From contig JAKPEO010000076.1 of assembly GCA_029551925.1 (NCBI GenBank), forward strand, positions 1-19,959: a stretch of 19,959 nucleotides of DNA, read 5' to 3'. This document shows, piece by piece, positions 7,628 through 17,131 of this stretch (position 1 is its first letter; the number at the start of each line of letters is the position of its first letter). The notes below the pieces were generated by a model. That model did no database searches and was not told the origin of the DNA. It worked only from the letters and a program-made list of their open reading frames with translations. Source of the DNA: a bacterium. Its GTDB lineage: Bacteria > JAGOBX01. The position numbers and the translations under genes were made by a program.

Positions 7628-10600
7628 ATGGCAACTACAAAAACATCACAACAAAATAAAAAAAAAACTAAATCTTCAAATGTATTTTTGATAAGTGTAA
7701 TATTTGCATTAGTTATTAGCGCGATAATACTGCTGTTAGATTTATTACCGTTTATTCAAAAGACCGAGTTAAAGACATTAGATTTGCGATTTAGATTAAG
7801 ACCGACGCTTTATACTTCGCCAAATATTGGATATATTGATTATGATGATAAATCCATAGATTTATTTGGTTTTTGGCCTTGGCCGCGCAATCGTCAAGTG
7901 GCATTAGTAGATACTTTAAAATTTTATAATTCGCGCGCTGCTGGTTATGATGTGTTTTTTTCAGAAAATAGTAATATAGTATTTTATCCTGAATTATTGA
8001 CATCAATATTAGAGCGGCCAGTAGAATATTATAAAAAATTTATAATTGAAACAAAACCGGAACTGCAAAAAAATATTTCCGATTATTCAGTTATTGACAG
8101 AACAATTTATAAAAATTTGTTATTACATACTCTTGAAAATTCATTTAAAGATTATGACAGCGATTTTGAGCAATCTTTGTATAATGCAAAAAATATTTAT
8201 TTAGCGAAATTTATGTCATTTCCGAGCGAAGATTTAGCGATATTGCCGATAGAAGAATTGCTGAAAAAAGTTCGCGCAAACCGTGAAAATTTTCCGGAAG
8301 ATAAAAAATTAGCATTAGCGGAAATAGAAAAATCAGCATTGCCTGATACCGCAGTATCAAAAGAAGTAATAAAAAGTCTATTTAAAACATTTGATTTGGT
8401 AATGCCGCTGTATAGATTTACGCGCGCATCTGCCGGCGTGGGATTTGCGCAGATAGTAGAGGATTTAGATTATACAGTGCGGTTATTTCCATTATTACTA
8501 CACTATGACAATCATTTATTTCCGGCTATTGCATTGAAAATGGTTGCTGATATACTTGATTTTAAATTGACTGATATTGAAATCCAACCCGGTAAATATA
8601 TTAAGTTAAAAAATGCGTTAGTTTACGGTTCTGAAAATAATGAGCGAAAGGATATTGTGCTGCCTGTTGATAAAAATTGTCAGATATTGATGAACTGGGC
8701 TGGGCATTTTAACAATACATATTTTCATTTTTCTTTTAAGACAATAGCATATTATTATGCTCATATAAAAAGCAAAGAACTTTGTAAAAGCGCGCCTGCT
8801 GACCTTGAATATTTAGATATTATTTATTCAAATATCAGAAATTTTTTAATACACGAGCAATTAGTAGAAGCGCAGGATATAGACAAAATATCAGCGAAAA
8901 TCGCATTAGCGCATTGTATAGAGCCGTGTATTTTGAAAAATGAAAATCCAGAGCAAATCAAATCAAAAATAAAAATTGAAAGTGTCCTTAATGTATTTGA
9001 CGAAGTCTATGGCTCTGTAAAATTTTCAGTTGATATGCTTAGCAAATTAGAAAAAAATAGCGAATTAAATTTTTCTGAATTATACAATGCCGCTAATAAC
9101 CAGAATTTATCAGAAGAGCAGGCGCGCGAAATATTTGAAAATATAATGTGGTTTAATAAACAGAATAGAATAAAAGATGCGAAGCCGTTTTATTTTCCTG
9201 AAAAGCAGACCATACTTGAAAACGGCAAAGAGATTAAGGTTTCTCCAATTTATTTAGAAAATAAAATATTAATGATTGGTTTGACAGGTATAGGCACGAT
9301 AGATTTGAATCCTATGCCGTTTGAACAAAATTGTCCGATGGTTGCGCTGCATACTAATGCTTTGAATTTATTACTTACGCGTCAGCCGCTATATTTTACG
9401 CCTGTATGGTATAAATATTTAACGCCGATAATTTTAGCGTTTATTATTGCTATATTGAGTATGCGGTTAAATGCTTTATCGGGTTCAATCGCCGCGATTA
9501 TTATTAGTATTTTATATACGCTTTTAATATGGACCGGCTGGACGAAATTCAATACTTGGCTGTCATTTGTCACACCGATGATTTCGATATATTTGACTTA
9601 TCTTATTATTGCGCTTTATAAATTTTTGCAAAGTTCTGCTGAACGCAAAAAAATCAGGAATATTTTTTCTACGATGGTCTCGCCGGCAGTATTGAAAGTA
9701 ATGGAAGACAATCCAGATTTGCTTTCTTTAAAAGGCGAGCGTATGCCAGCGACAATGTCATTTTCTATGGTTAACGGTTTTGCCAATGTCGCCGCTACTG
9801 TTGCTCCTGAAAATCTCACTAAAATTTTAAGTTTTTATCTTACGCCGGTAAGCGAAATTATTATGGATTATGACGGTTATATAGATAAATACGAAGGTCA
9901 TATTATAATGGCTGATTTTGGCGTGCCTATCGCAGATCCGGACAATCCGTGGAAATGCGCTTATGCCGCGGTTGAGCATCAATTAGATGTTAAAGCATTT
10001 CAATATTATATATATGCGAATTATGCCGCTAATGTCTATACGACTTTGGGTTTGAATTTTGGGTATGTGTCTGCCGGCAATATGGGCTCTGAAAAGAAAA
10101 TGCAATATACAGTTATGGGCGATGCTGTGAATGTCGCGGCGCGTTTTATGCCGGCAAATATAATTTATAATACACGCGTAATTACAGGCGGCGCGACTTA
10201 TTATAAAATTAAAGATTTTGTAGAACTTCGTAAATTAGATAAATTGTTATTAAAGGGAAAAACCACGCCTACGCAAATTTATGAAGTTTTGGGATGGAAT
10301 AAAGAACAATATCTAAAATTATTAGCAAATAAACCAGTGCCTGAATCATTATTGACGCGCTGGCGTTTCGCGCCTGCCGCTAAAGTATTCGGTTATCATA
10401 AATTTTGGCAGGATATGGAAAAAGATTTCAGTCATCCGCTTATTAAAAGATTCAGAGAGTTTTTTGAATCGCAATTAGTGTTAAATGCTAATATTTTTGA
10501 GTTGCATAATAAAATTGTATTTTTGGAATTGTATCAAGAATTAAATAAAGTTATTGAGAAATACAATATTACTTATACTCATCAAAAGATTTCTGATTAT

Positions 10601-11179
10601 TCGAAATTGTTTGAAGATTGGTTGGATAAAGTCATAAAACCATTATTAGACCAATTAAAAACCGATACTAATAAAATAGAAGAATTTTTCAATGTTCAAT
10701 TATTTGAAAACAAACTCAATAATTTCAAAGAAAAAATCGAATTAAAAGAAAATATAAATGAATTATTATTGTTGGCATACAGCCGAACAAAAGAATATAT
10801 GTCGAAATTTAATTATGATAACAGCGTGGCAGAATTAGATTTATTTATTGCAGAATACGACAAATTATCTGAACAATATAGAAATTCAGTGCAAGAATTT
10901 TTTGATAAAATAAAATTAGAGCCGCAAGAATACCGTAATATGATGGCGGAAATAGGAAGCATTACAGAAGCGAAACGCAAAGTGCGCGATATTTACGAGC
11001 AGTCTATGGAAAAATATTATAATCGTCAGTGGGACGAAGCTATCGCTGGTTTTGAAGAGTGTTTGAAAATTTTACCGGACGACCAGCCGGCTATTACTTT
11101 GCTTGAACGCACGAAAGTATTGAAAGTTAATCCGCCTGCTGATAATTGGCAAGGCGAATTTATACAAACGAAAAAATAA
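7628..11179 (+). CDS. CHASE2 class III nucleotidyl cyclase subunit lacking both metal-binding aspartates
   Basis: This large membrane receptor (1183 residues from the ATG) has a transmembrane segment at about 18-40, a periplasmic CHASE2 sensor to about 590, three transmembrane segments (about 598-664), a class III cyclase domain (about 675-870) and a long helical tail ending in a TPR-like repeat and a P-DNW-G motif. Family members make cAMP from ATP. Here the two Mg-binding Asp positions are Met714 (in SFSMVNGF) and His758 (in DKYEGHIIMADFG). The purine-binding Lys754 and Thr828 and the transition-state Asn835 and Arg839 (GDAVNVAAR) are intact, so a homodimer should be inactive. I prefer ATG 7628 over the upstream TTG at 7562, because the TTG lies inside a palindrome and 7628 matches the paralogue's short basic N-terminus; there is no strong Shine-Dalgarno at either. 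The paralogous cyclase starts 27 bases downstream and has the opposite defects. Confidence 0.9.
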   Translation: MATTKTSQQNKKKTKSSNVFLISVIFALVISAIILLLDLLPFIQKTELKTLDLRFRLRPTLYTSPNIGYIDYDDKSIDLFGFWPWPRNRQVALVDTLKFYNSRAAGYDVFFSENSNIVFYPELLTSILERPVEYYKKFIIETKPELQKNISDYSVIDRTIYKNLLLHTLENSFKDYDSDFEQSLYNAKNIYLAKFMSFPSEDLAILPIEELLKKVRANRENFPEDKKLALAEIEKSALPDTAVSKEVIKSLFKTFDLVMPLYRFTRASAGVGFAQIVEDLDYTVRLFPLLLHYDNHLFPAIALKMVADILDFKLTDIEIQPGKYIKLKNALVYGSENNERKDIVLPVDKNCQILMNWAGHFNNTYFHFSFKTIAYYYAHIKSKELCKSAPADLEYLDIIYSNIRNFLIHEQLVEAQDIDKISAKIALAHCIEPCILKNENPEQIKSKIKIESVLNVFDEVYGSVKFSVDMLSKLEKNSELNFSELYNAANNQNLSEEQAREIFENIMWFNKQNRIKDAKPFYFPEKQTILENGKEIKVSPIYLENKILMIGLTGIGTIDLNPMPFEQNCPMVALHTNALNLLLTRQPLYFTPVWYKYLTPIILAFIIAILSMRLNALSGSIAAIIISILYTLLIWTGWTKFNTWLSFVTPMISIYLTYLIIALYKFLQSSAERKKIRNIFSTMVSPAVLKVMEDNPDLLSLKGERMPATMSFSMVNGFANVAATVAPENLTKILSFYLTPVSEIIMDYDGYIDKYEGHIIMADFGVPIADPDNPWKCAYAAVEHQLDVKAFQYYIYANYAANVYTTLGLNFGYVSAGNMGSEKKMQYTVMGDAVNVAARFMPANIIYNTRVITGGATYYKIKDFVELRKLDKLLLKGKTTPTQIYEVLGWNKEQYLKLLANKPVPESLLTRWRFAPAAKVFGYHKFWQDMEKDFSHPLIKRFREFFESQLVLNANIFELHNKIVFLELYQELNKVIEKYNITYTHQKISDYSKLFEDWLDKVIKPLLDQLKTDTNKIEEFFNVQLFENKLNNFKEKIELKENINELLLLAYSRTKEYMSKFNYDNSVAELDLFIAEYDKLSEQYRNSVQEFFDKIKLEPQEYRNMMAEIGSITEAKRKVRDIYEQSMEKYYNRQWDEAIAGFEECLKILPDDQPAITLLERTKVLKVNPPADNWQGEFIQTKK

Positions 11180-11206
11180 TTTTATTTTTGTATTAAGGAA
11201 AACAAA

Positions 11207-14200
11207 ATGGCAGATAAAAAAACTAAAAATATTTTGTATAAAACAATATTTATTTCGAGCGGCATTATTCTATTGATATTTATTCTTTGGCTTTTTAACG
11301 CTTTTGAAACGCTTGAATATATCACATTAGACAGCCGTTATACAAATAGAATATTCAAAAAACCTGTGATTTCCGAAGAAATATTGAATATAATTATAGA
11401 CGATGCGGCAATTGAACAAGTAGGCCGCTGGCCGTGGTCGTGGGATAAATTAAAAATAATTATAGATGCTGCTAATTATTATTCAGCCAAATCTTGCGCT
11501 TTTGTAGATATTAATTTCAACCGCGAAAGTAATGTCTATTTATCAAATGACGCCGCCGGATTATTAAAAAATAATATTCAAAGTTATATTATAAATAATC
11601 ACGATACGCTTACAATAGTCGGAGCAATTGAAAATAAAAATAAAGAATTTTTAACAGCGATAAATTATTATCCGAACATTTTTTTAGTAAGTAATTTTTA
11701 TGTTCCTGAAATTGAACTGTCATATAATAATCTGAAATTATTAACAGAAGAGAAGAAGAAGGATATATTATCAGACCGTCAAGAAAATATAAATTCAATG
11801 GATAGATTTGTTATTAAAAATGCGATAAATAAAGATAAATTAACAATCGCTATTGATTTTATTCCGCCGCTGAAATCTCTCAATCTTGCAGTTAAAGGCG
11901 TCGGCTATAACCGCATATTTTCTGATGCAGACGGTATCATAAGAAAATATTCAATGGCTATAAATTATGACGATAAAATCTATCCTTCATTTATAACTTT
12001 AATGGCTGCTAATTATTATAATTGCCCGATTGACAGTATCGCTCTCAATCCCGGAAAATATTTAGAATTTTCTACAGGCGACAGCGTAATATCTATATCG
12101 CCCACTCAAACTAAAAAAATAAAATATCCTATTCGGATACCTATTGATAATAGCGGTATGATGTATATAAATTGGTCTGGCGCTTATAAAGACACATTCA
12201 AAAATATTCCATACAATCTTATTGCAATGCATTATTCGTATATAATCGCAAAAAAATATCTGTCTAATTTTGCAGTAGGCGCAGTCGATGCTAATCAAGT
12301 ATTCAATGGACTAAATCAGGAATTATTAAAAGCAGGCATAACTTCTTCTGATAACGCCGAAGTAATAGCAGTTAAAATGTTCAGCGCTTGGCTAATGGAA
12401 TTTTTTTATAATAATAATATGACTTATCAAGATTTTTTAGCGCAGATGGGGGCTGACGACGATATCGAACTAAAAAAAATATGGACGCAGATTGTATTTA
12501 ACAACAAATTATTTGATAAACTCAAAGATACGAATTCTCCGCAATACGATGAAATTTTGAAAGAAATGAATATTGATATTAATGACACAAATTACAGAGA
12601 TGTAATTTTAGAGGGCTGGAAGCAGACAGTATTTTTCTATTCGCGCGGAATGATTAATCAGATGCGCCCTTTATTTTTTCCAGCGCCGTCTAATTTGAAA
12701 ATAGGACTGCGAACTGAACAAATTTCATTATTAGAACTTACAAATAAAATTATTTTTACCGGCTTGACCGCCACTGGTTTGGCTGCGTTTAATCCGATGC
12801 CTTTTGAAGATAGATATATGATGTTGGGTATGCCGGCAAATGTGATGAATACTATTATAACGAATCAATATTTAAAGCCGGCGAATTTTATATTAATGGC
12901 TTTGATTTTTATAATATTGATTTTTTTCATTACTTTTTTTACTATGCGTTCTACGACTGTCGGCTCAATTGCCGCTGTTTTATTGTTTATTATCTATCCG
13001 CTTATCGCATGGTATCTGTTTAATGTCGGATATATTTTGCCGATTGTGCCGTTTTCATTAGGAATATTATTATCATTACTTTCTGCTATTGCCTATAAAT
13101 TTATTGAAGTGCAGCGCGAACGCAAAAAAATCAAGAATATGTTTTCTACGATGGTTGCGCCGGAAGTATTAAAAATTATTGAAGAAAATCCCGATAAATT
13201 TAATCTGTCTGGTGAATTGCGTGAAGCGACAATGTTTTCTTCAGATGTCTCCGGCTTTACTACGATTTCAGAAGGCGTGACAGCGCAGGAACTCGCGAAT
13301 ATTCTCAATATCTATCTCACGCCGATGAGTAATATTGTTATGAAATATAACGGATACATTGACAAATACGAAGGCGACGCTATTAAAGCGGATTTCGGAG
13401 TGTTGCCTTTGCAATCGAGCAGCGAATGGAAATTGGATAGTGAACACAGTTGGAAATGCTGTTATTCAGCGCTTGAACAACAAGAAGAATTATCAGTAAT
13501 TCAAAGAATGATACAAATAAAATACGGCGTGAAAATTTCCGCGAGAATGGGCGTTAATACAGGCGTTGTATCAGCTGGCAATATGGGCTCTGAAAAAAAA
13601 CGGCAGTTTTCTGTTATGGGCGCGGCAGTGACATTAGCGGAAGAATTAGAACCAATAAATAAAATTTTTGAAACTTGGATTGCGATTGGTCCGTCAACTT
13701 ACGAGAAATCTAAAACTTATATCGAAACCAGATTTTTGAATTATTTAATTACGCACGAAGATCAGCCGCTGCTCCCTGTAAATGAATTATTGGGCTGGAA
13801 AACAGAAAAATTTTTGGAATATTGGCTCGGTAAACCAGTGCCGCAACTGATACTTGAAGGTATTAGAAATATGGCGCCTGAAAAAATTTTGGGATATCAT
13901 CATTATTACACTCATAAAAAATTACCCGATACTGAGTTTATTATGCAAATTAAAAAACGTTTCGCTGATTTAGTTGCGCCGTCTATTGCTTTTATTCAAA
14001 ATAATGATATTTTAAGCGTAAATGATTTAGTCGAAGAATTGGCCAATCTAAATATAAAATTTAAACAATATTATAATGACGGAGATTTTGATAAAGCGGC
14101 TGCGCGCAAGGATTATATTGCGTTTAAAGAAAAATTATCAAGCGTGAAAAAAAATTGGGAAAAGCATATTATAGAATGGAAAATGCAAATAACTTTATTT

Positions 14201-14737
14201 TTAAATCTATTGCTTTATGTTGATACAAAACTTGAAACTAAAATCTCGGAAGATTTATATAAAATAGTAGATACTCTTGAAAAACGAATCGAATGTTTTA
14301 ATAAACGCTGTCAATTTACTCCGGCAAACGATGAAATTGCTTGCGAGATAGGAAATCATTTGCAAAATTTAATTGAAAATAATAAAATGCAAATTAATAA
14401 AATAGAAATTGAAAATAAAATTAATAAAATAAAATCTGAAATTTCAGCTAATCTTAATGCTATGGCGGATTTTATTATTGCTAATTCAGATGATTATCAC
14501 AGAATGATTAGCGCTTATTGTGAAGTGTCGGAAAAAAAACGAAAGGTAATAGAAATGTTTAAAAACGCGCGAGAATTTTATCTAAAAAAACAATTTGAGA
14601 AAGCAATAGAAGTATTTAAAGAAATATTGACTATCGACCCGAATGACGGACCTTCGGCAAAATATATAGCGTATATTCAAAAACTAAAAAAAGATGATTT
14701 GCCGGAAGATTGGAACGGCGCATGGCACGCTGAATAA
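11207..14737 (+). CDS. CHASE2 class III nucleotidyl cyclase subunit lacking the transition-state Asn/Arg pair
   Basis: This 1176-residue paralogue of the preceding gene has the same plan: transmembrane segment at about 12-31, periplasmic CHASE2 domain, three transmembrane segments, cyclase domain (about 640-850) and a helical tail with a C-terminal TPR-like repeat and P-DW-G motif. It keeps both metal ligands, Asp680 (SSDVSGFTTIS) and Asp724 (DKYEGDAIKADFG), and Lys720. It has lost the other half-site: where GDxVNxAAR is expected it reads GAAVTLAEE, so the transition-state Asn is Thr809, the Arg is Glu813, and the Thr that contacts adenine is Ser802. It should therefore act only with a partner that supplies those residues, and the gene upstream does. 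Its Shine-Dalgarno AAGGAA lies in the 27-base gap and the two are surely cotranscribed. It converges on the minus-strand operon with 19 bases between stop codons and no obvious terminator hairpin. Confidence 0.92.
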   Translation: MADKKTKNILYKTIFISSGIILLIFILWLFNAFETLEYITLDSRYTNRIFKKPVISEEILNIIIDDAAIEQVGRWPWSWDKLKIIIDAANYYSAKSCAFVDINFNRESNVYLSNDAAGLLKNNIQSYIINNHDTLTIVGAIENKNKEFLTAINYYPNIFLVSNFYVPEIELSYNNLKLLTEEKKKDILSDRQENINSMDRFVIKNAINKDKLTIAIDFIPPLKSLNLAVKGVGYNRIFSDADGIIRKYSMAINYDDKIYPSFITLMAANYYNCPIDSIALNPGKYLEFSTGDSVISISPTQTKKIKYPIRIPIDNSGMMYINWSGAYKDTFKNIPYNLIAMHYSYIIAKKYLSNFAVGAVDANQVFNGLNQELLKAGITSSDNAEVIAVKMFSAWLMEFFYNNNMTYQDFLAQMGADDDIELKKIWTQIVFNNKLFDKLKDTNSPQYDEILKEMNIDINDTNYRDVILEGWKQTVFFYSRGMINQMRPLFFPAPSNLKIGLRTEQISLLELTNKIIFTGLTATGLAAFNPMPFEDRYMMLGMPANVMNTIITNQYLKPANFILMALIFIILIFFITFFTMRSTTVGSIAAVLLFIIYPLIAWYLFNVGYILPIVPFSLGILLSLLSAIAYKFIEVQRERKKIKNMFSTMVAPEVLKIIEENPDKFNLSGELREATMFSSDVSGFTTISEGVTAQELANILNIYLTPMSNIVMKYNGYIDKYEGDAIKADFGVLPLQSSSEWKLDSEHSWKCCYSALEQQEELSVIQRMIQIKYGVKISARMGVNTGVVSAGNMGSEKKRQFSVMGAAVTLAEELEPINKIFETWIAIGPSTYEKSKTYIETRFLNYLITHEDQPLLPVNELLGWKTEKFLEYWLGKPVPQLILEGIRNMAPEKILGYHHYYTHKKLPDTEFIMQIKKRFADLVAPSIAFIQNNDILSVNDLVEELANLNIKFKQYYNDGDFDKAAARKDYIAFKEKLSSVKKNWEKHIIEWKMQITLFLNLLLYVDTKLETKISEDLYKIVDTLEKRIECFNKRCQFTPANDEIACEIGNHLQNLIENNKMQINKIEIENKINKIKSEISANLNAMADFIIANSDDYHRMISAYCEVSEKKRKVIEMFKNAREFYLKKQFEKAIEVFKEILTIDPNDGPSAKYIAYIQKLKKDDLPEDWNGAWHAE

Positions 14738-14756
14738 TTTTTGTTATAAATAATAT

Positions 14757-15674
14757 TTAATTTTTTTTATTTAAGCGTTCGATTAAATATTTTAAATTAT
14801 CGTCGTATATCTGATATTTATTGTTTTTCCTAAAATTTTCTATCGCTTGCTCAACATTTTTTTTATACGCGTCTTCCATTATTTTATTGTAAATTTCAGC
14901 TTTTATTTCGTCATTGAATTCTGGCGTTTGCGGCTCAATAACTTTATAACAATAGACAATATGAAAACCTAATTTCGTTTTAATAATATTTGTCCATTCT
15001 CCTTCTTTTAAATCAAAAACATATTTTTCTAATTCCGGATCTACTATGCCTGATTGGATAAATCCTAAATCGCTAATCTTAAATTTTTGCTGATAATATG
15101 TATCGTTTATTATATCATCAAATTTTTGAGCGCGAGTTTTGAGTTTTTCAAAAACTTCTTTTATATCGGCGAAATTATTGAAATCAGCCAAAATATTTTT
15201 TAACGCTATTTTACGAGGCGTTGCAAAAAGTATTTTATTTTTTAAGTAATAATCGTATAATTCCATATCAGACGGTTTTTTGATTTTTTCGTATATTCGC
15301 TGGTCGAACATCTCTACTAATAATTGTTTTTTGTATTCTTCAACATTTCTTAAAAAAGTGTCAGTTTTATCAAGATTTTCATTAATCGCAAGTTGCGATA
15401 TAGTGTTAAACATTATATATTCTTTAAATGTTTTTTCTAATTCTTCATAGTCGTCGAAATTCAAATGCTGCTCAAAATATTGTTCGTTTAATTTTAAATT
15501 TTTTTCAAAATCAGATATAGCTATTTTTTTAGCGCCGATTTCCGCTAATAAAATATTTTCAGGATTAATATCTGATTTTATTTGATTATTTGCAGCGTTG
15601 AAATTTATATTTTTCTTTGTTGAAGCGCAATTGATTAGAATTATCAAAAAAAATAATATCAATGTATTTTTCAT
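14757..15674 (-). CDS. Parvulin-type (PpiC/SurA-like) peptidyl-prolyl isomerase lipoprotein
   Basis: This 305-residue exported protein begins with a lipoprotein signal peptide (hydrophobic 4-15, lipobox L-I-N-Cys16), so it is probably anchored to a membrane and faces the periplasm. A helical SurA-like N-terminal region (about 42-150) is followed by a parvulin rotamase domain (about 153-245) with the family pattern: KIALKNILAD, a helical segment, FKISDLGFIQSGIVDPELEKYVFDLKEGEW and the closing TKLGFHIVYCYKV. A helical tail completes it. Such proteins help fold or chaperone outer-membrane and periplasmic proteins. It is the last gene of the minus-strand operon, nine bases after the Nudix stop, with Shine-Dalgarno AAAGGA seven bases before its ATG. 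Only one rotamase domain is present, as in PrsA-like and short SurA-like proteins. Confidence 0.85.
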   Translation of the reverse strand: MKNTLILFFLIILINCASTKKNINFNAANNQIKSDINPENILLAEIGAKKIAISDFEKNLKLNEQYFEQHLNFDDYEELEKTFKEYIMFNTISQLAINENLDKTDTFLRNVEEYKKQLLVEMFDQRIYEKIKKPSDMELYDYYLKNKILFATPRKIALKNILADFNNFADIKEVFEKLKTRAQKFDDIINDTYYQQKFKISDLGFIQSGIVDPELEKYVFDLKEGEWTNIIKTKLGFHIVYCYKVIEPQTPEFNDEIKAEIYNKIMEDAYKKNVEQAIENFRKNNKYQIYDDNLKYLIERLNKKN

Positions 15675-15683
15675 TTTTTTCCT

Positions 15684-16151
15684 TTAAATATAACGAATTT
15701 TAAAATTTAAAAATTTGTTGTTGTCGTAAATTAATTCTATGTCGAAAATTTTGTTTTTGAAAACTAACGGCGTAAAAATTCTGTCGCCGTCCCACATATT
15801 TATTTTTTCTAAATCAGCGATGTTAATCCACTGCAATTCGCCTTCTGGCGAATCTATAAGTTCTCCTGAAAATTTTGTTGATTTAAAGACCCAGACATAC
15901 CATAAATCGCCAAATGGCGAATTACCGATATTTGGAAAAGTCAAAAAACCTGATAATTTTAAGTTTTTTAAAGTTAAGCCGGTTTCTTCTAAAACTTCGC
16001 GCATTGCGCAGTCTGCCGGCGTTTCATTAAAATTTATTTTGCCGCCCGGCGCAACCCAACGCCCATAATGCGAATCATTTGTATTTTTATTGCGGTGGAG
16101 CATCAATACTTTTTTATTTTTAATTATATAGACAAGCGCGCCTAATTTCAT
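15684..16151 (-). CDS. Nudix hydrolase (MutT-like)
   Basis: This 155-residue enzyme hydrolyses a nucleoside diphosphate linked to another group. The Nudix box at residues 37-59 fits the consensus without deviation: Gly37, Glu43, Arg51-Glu52, Glu55-Glu56, Gly58 and a final Leu59, which provide the metal-binding glutamates. The lead-in GRWVAPGGKI and the later GELQWINIADLEKINMWDGDR segment resemble 8-oxo-dGTP diphosphatase/MTH1-like members, but substrate cannot be fixed from sequence. Its ATG overlaps the stop codon of the response regulator upstream (TAATG), so translation is coupled. AGGA lies about eight bases before the start. Its place inside a signalling operon is unexplained; it may be a simple passenger. 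Confidence 0.93.
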   Translation of the reverse strand: MKLGALVYIIKNKKVLMLHRNKNTNDSHYGRWVAPGGKINFNETPADCAMREVLEETGLTLKNLKLSGFLTFPNIGNSPFGDLWYVWVFKSTKFSGELIDSPEGELQWINIADLEKINMWDGDRIFTPLVFKNKIFDIELIYDNNKFLNFKIRYI

Positions 16152-17131
16152 TAAATTTTTCCTAATATATCATCAATTTTATTTTTTAATGCGCCTAATT
16201 GTTCGTCCGGCAGTTCCTGTTGATTTGCTTCTATTTTTGATAAATAATTTACAGTCCAATATTTTTTTTCAGGCGGCAGATACTTTGAGATTTTATTTAA
16301 TATCAGTTTATAATTGAATGGTTTTACTATATAATCAACAGCGCCTAATTGTATTGCTTTCAATATGTCTTCTTTCATATTACGAGCGGTTAACATTATT
16401 ATAGGTATTTTTTTTAAATTGCTGAATTTTGATACTGTTTCTAATATTTGAAAACCGTTCATATTTGGCATATTTATATCTAATAATATCAAATCTGGTA
16501 ATAATTGTCTTATCAGACTTACGGCATTAGTAGTATCATTTACTGCGCTTACTGTTAAATCATTGTCTTCTAACGCCATCTTCAAACTTTCGGTTACATA
16601 TAATTGGTCGTCTATAATTAAAATATGCGGTTTTGCTTGTTTTTTATGTTCTTCGCTTTTTTCTAATTTGCTGACATCTTCCTGCGGCACATAAATTTCA
16701 TATTCATTTTTTATTCCGTGTTTTTTTATTAAAGTCACGGTATCGGATTTTAACAGCGTCCATTTTGACACTATTTTTTTGCCGTAATCGTCGAATACAT
16801 TTTCACGAATGTAAGTATTAGCCATTAATTCTTCGCGCGAGACAATCATTACATTCGGATCTAAATTTTTATCGCTGTAGCGTTCCGGATGCGGTTCGAC
16901 TATATATTCTATGATTTTTGGAGTAATTTCGATATTTACGCTTTCAATACCTTTTTCTAAAAATTTTTGCTGCACTGATTTTGATGATATATCTGTATCT
17001 TTGACTGAATAAACTTTACCTTTTTCATTGATATTAGTAGCTAATCTTATTTTTCCTAATTTATCAGATAATTCTATTAATTCTTTTAACGGCACTTCTA
17101 TATACTTTGTGTTTTCTGATAAAAAAGTCAT
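16151..17131 (-). CDS. Response regulator with a duplicated N-terminal domain and a C-terminal receiver
   Basis: This 326-residue protein carries a receiver domain at its C-terminal side (about 168-286). The acidic pair Asp174/Asp175, phospho-acceptor Asp218 (LLDINMPNMNG), Thr248 (MLTAR) and Lys270 (VKPF) are all present, so phosphorylation is expected. The N-terminal 165 residues are unusual: two related segments (about 24-70 and 107-149) share a pattern in which a short strand with Gly-Lys leads to a Ser/Thr-containing helix and then a K-x-GI-type turn and a beta strand. This resembles the small domain found before HD-GYP domains in other proteins, but no HD-GYP, GGDEF or DNA-binding output domain exists here. 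The gene overlaps the stop of the upstream histidine kinase (ATGA), so the two are a translationally coupled kinase/regulator pair. The tail after the receiver is about 40 residues. Confidence 0.85.
   Translation of the reverse strand: MTFLSENTKYIEVPLKELIELSDKLGKIRLATNINEKGKVYSVKDTDISSKSVQQKFLEKGIESVNIEITPKIIEYIVEPHPERYSDKNLDPNVMIVSREELMANTYIRENVFDDYGKKIVSKWTLLKSDTVTLIKKHGIKNEYEIYVPQEDVSKLEKSEEHKKQAKPHILIIDDQLYVTESLKMALEDNDLTVSAVNDTTNAVSLIRQLLPDLILLDINMPNMNGFQILETVSKFSNLKKIPIIMLTARNMKEDILKAIQLGAVDYIVKPFNYKLILNKISKYLPPEKKYWTVNYLSKIEANQQELPDEQLGALKNKIDDILGKI

Noticed and set aside
14738-14756. Bidirectional terminator between the convergent operons
   Set aside because: Only 19 A+T-rich bases separate the stops and no hairpin with a usable loop is visible; T runs occur inside the isomerase gene end instead.
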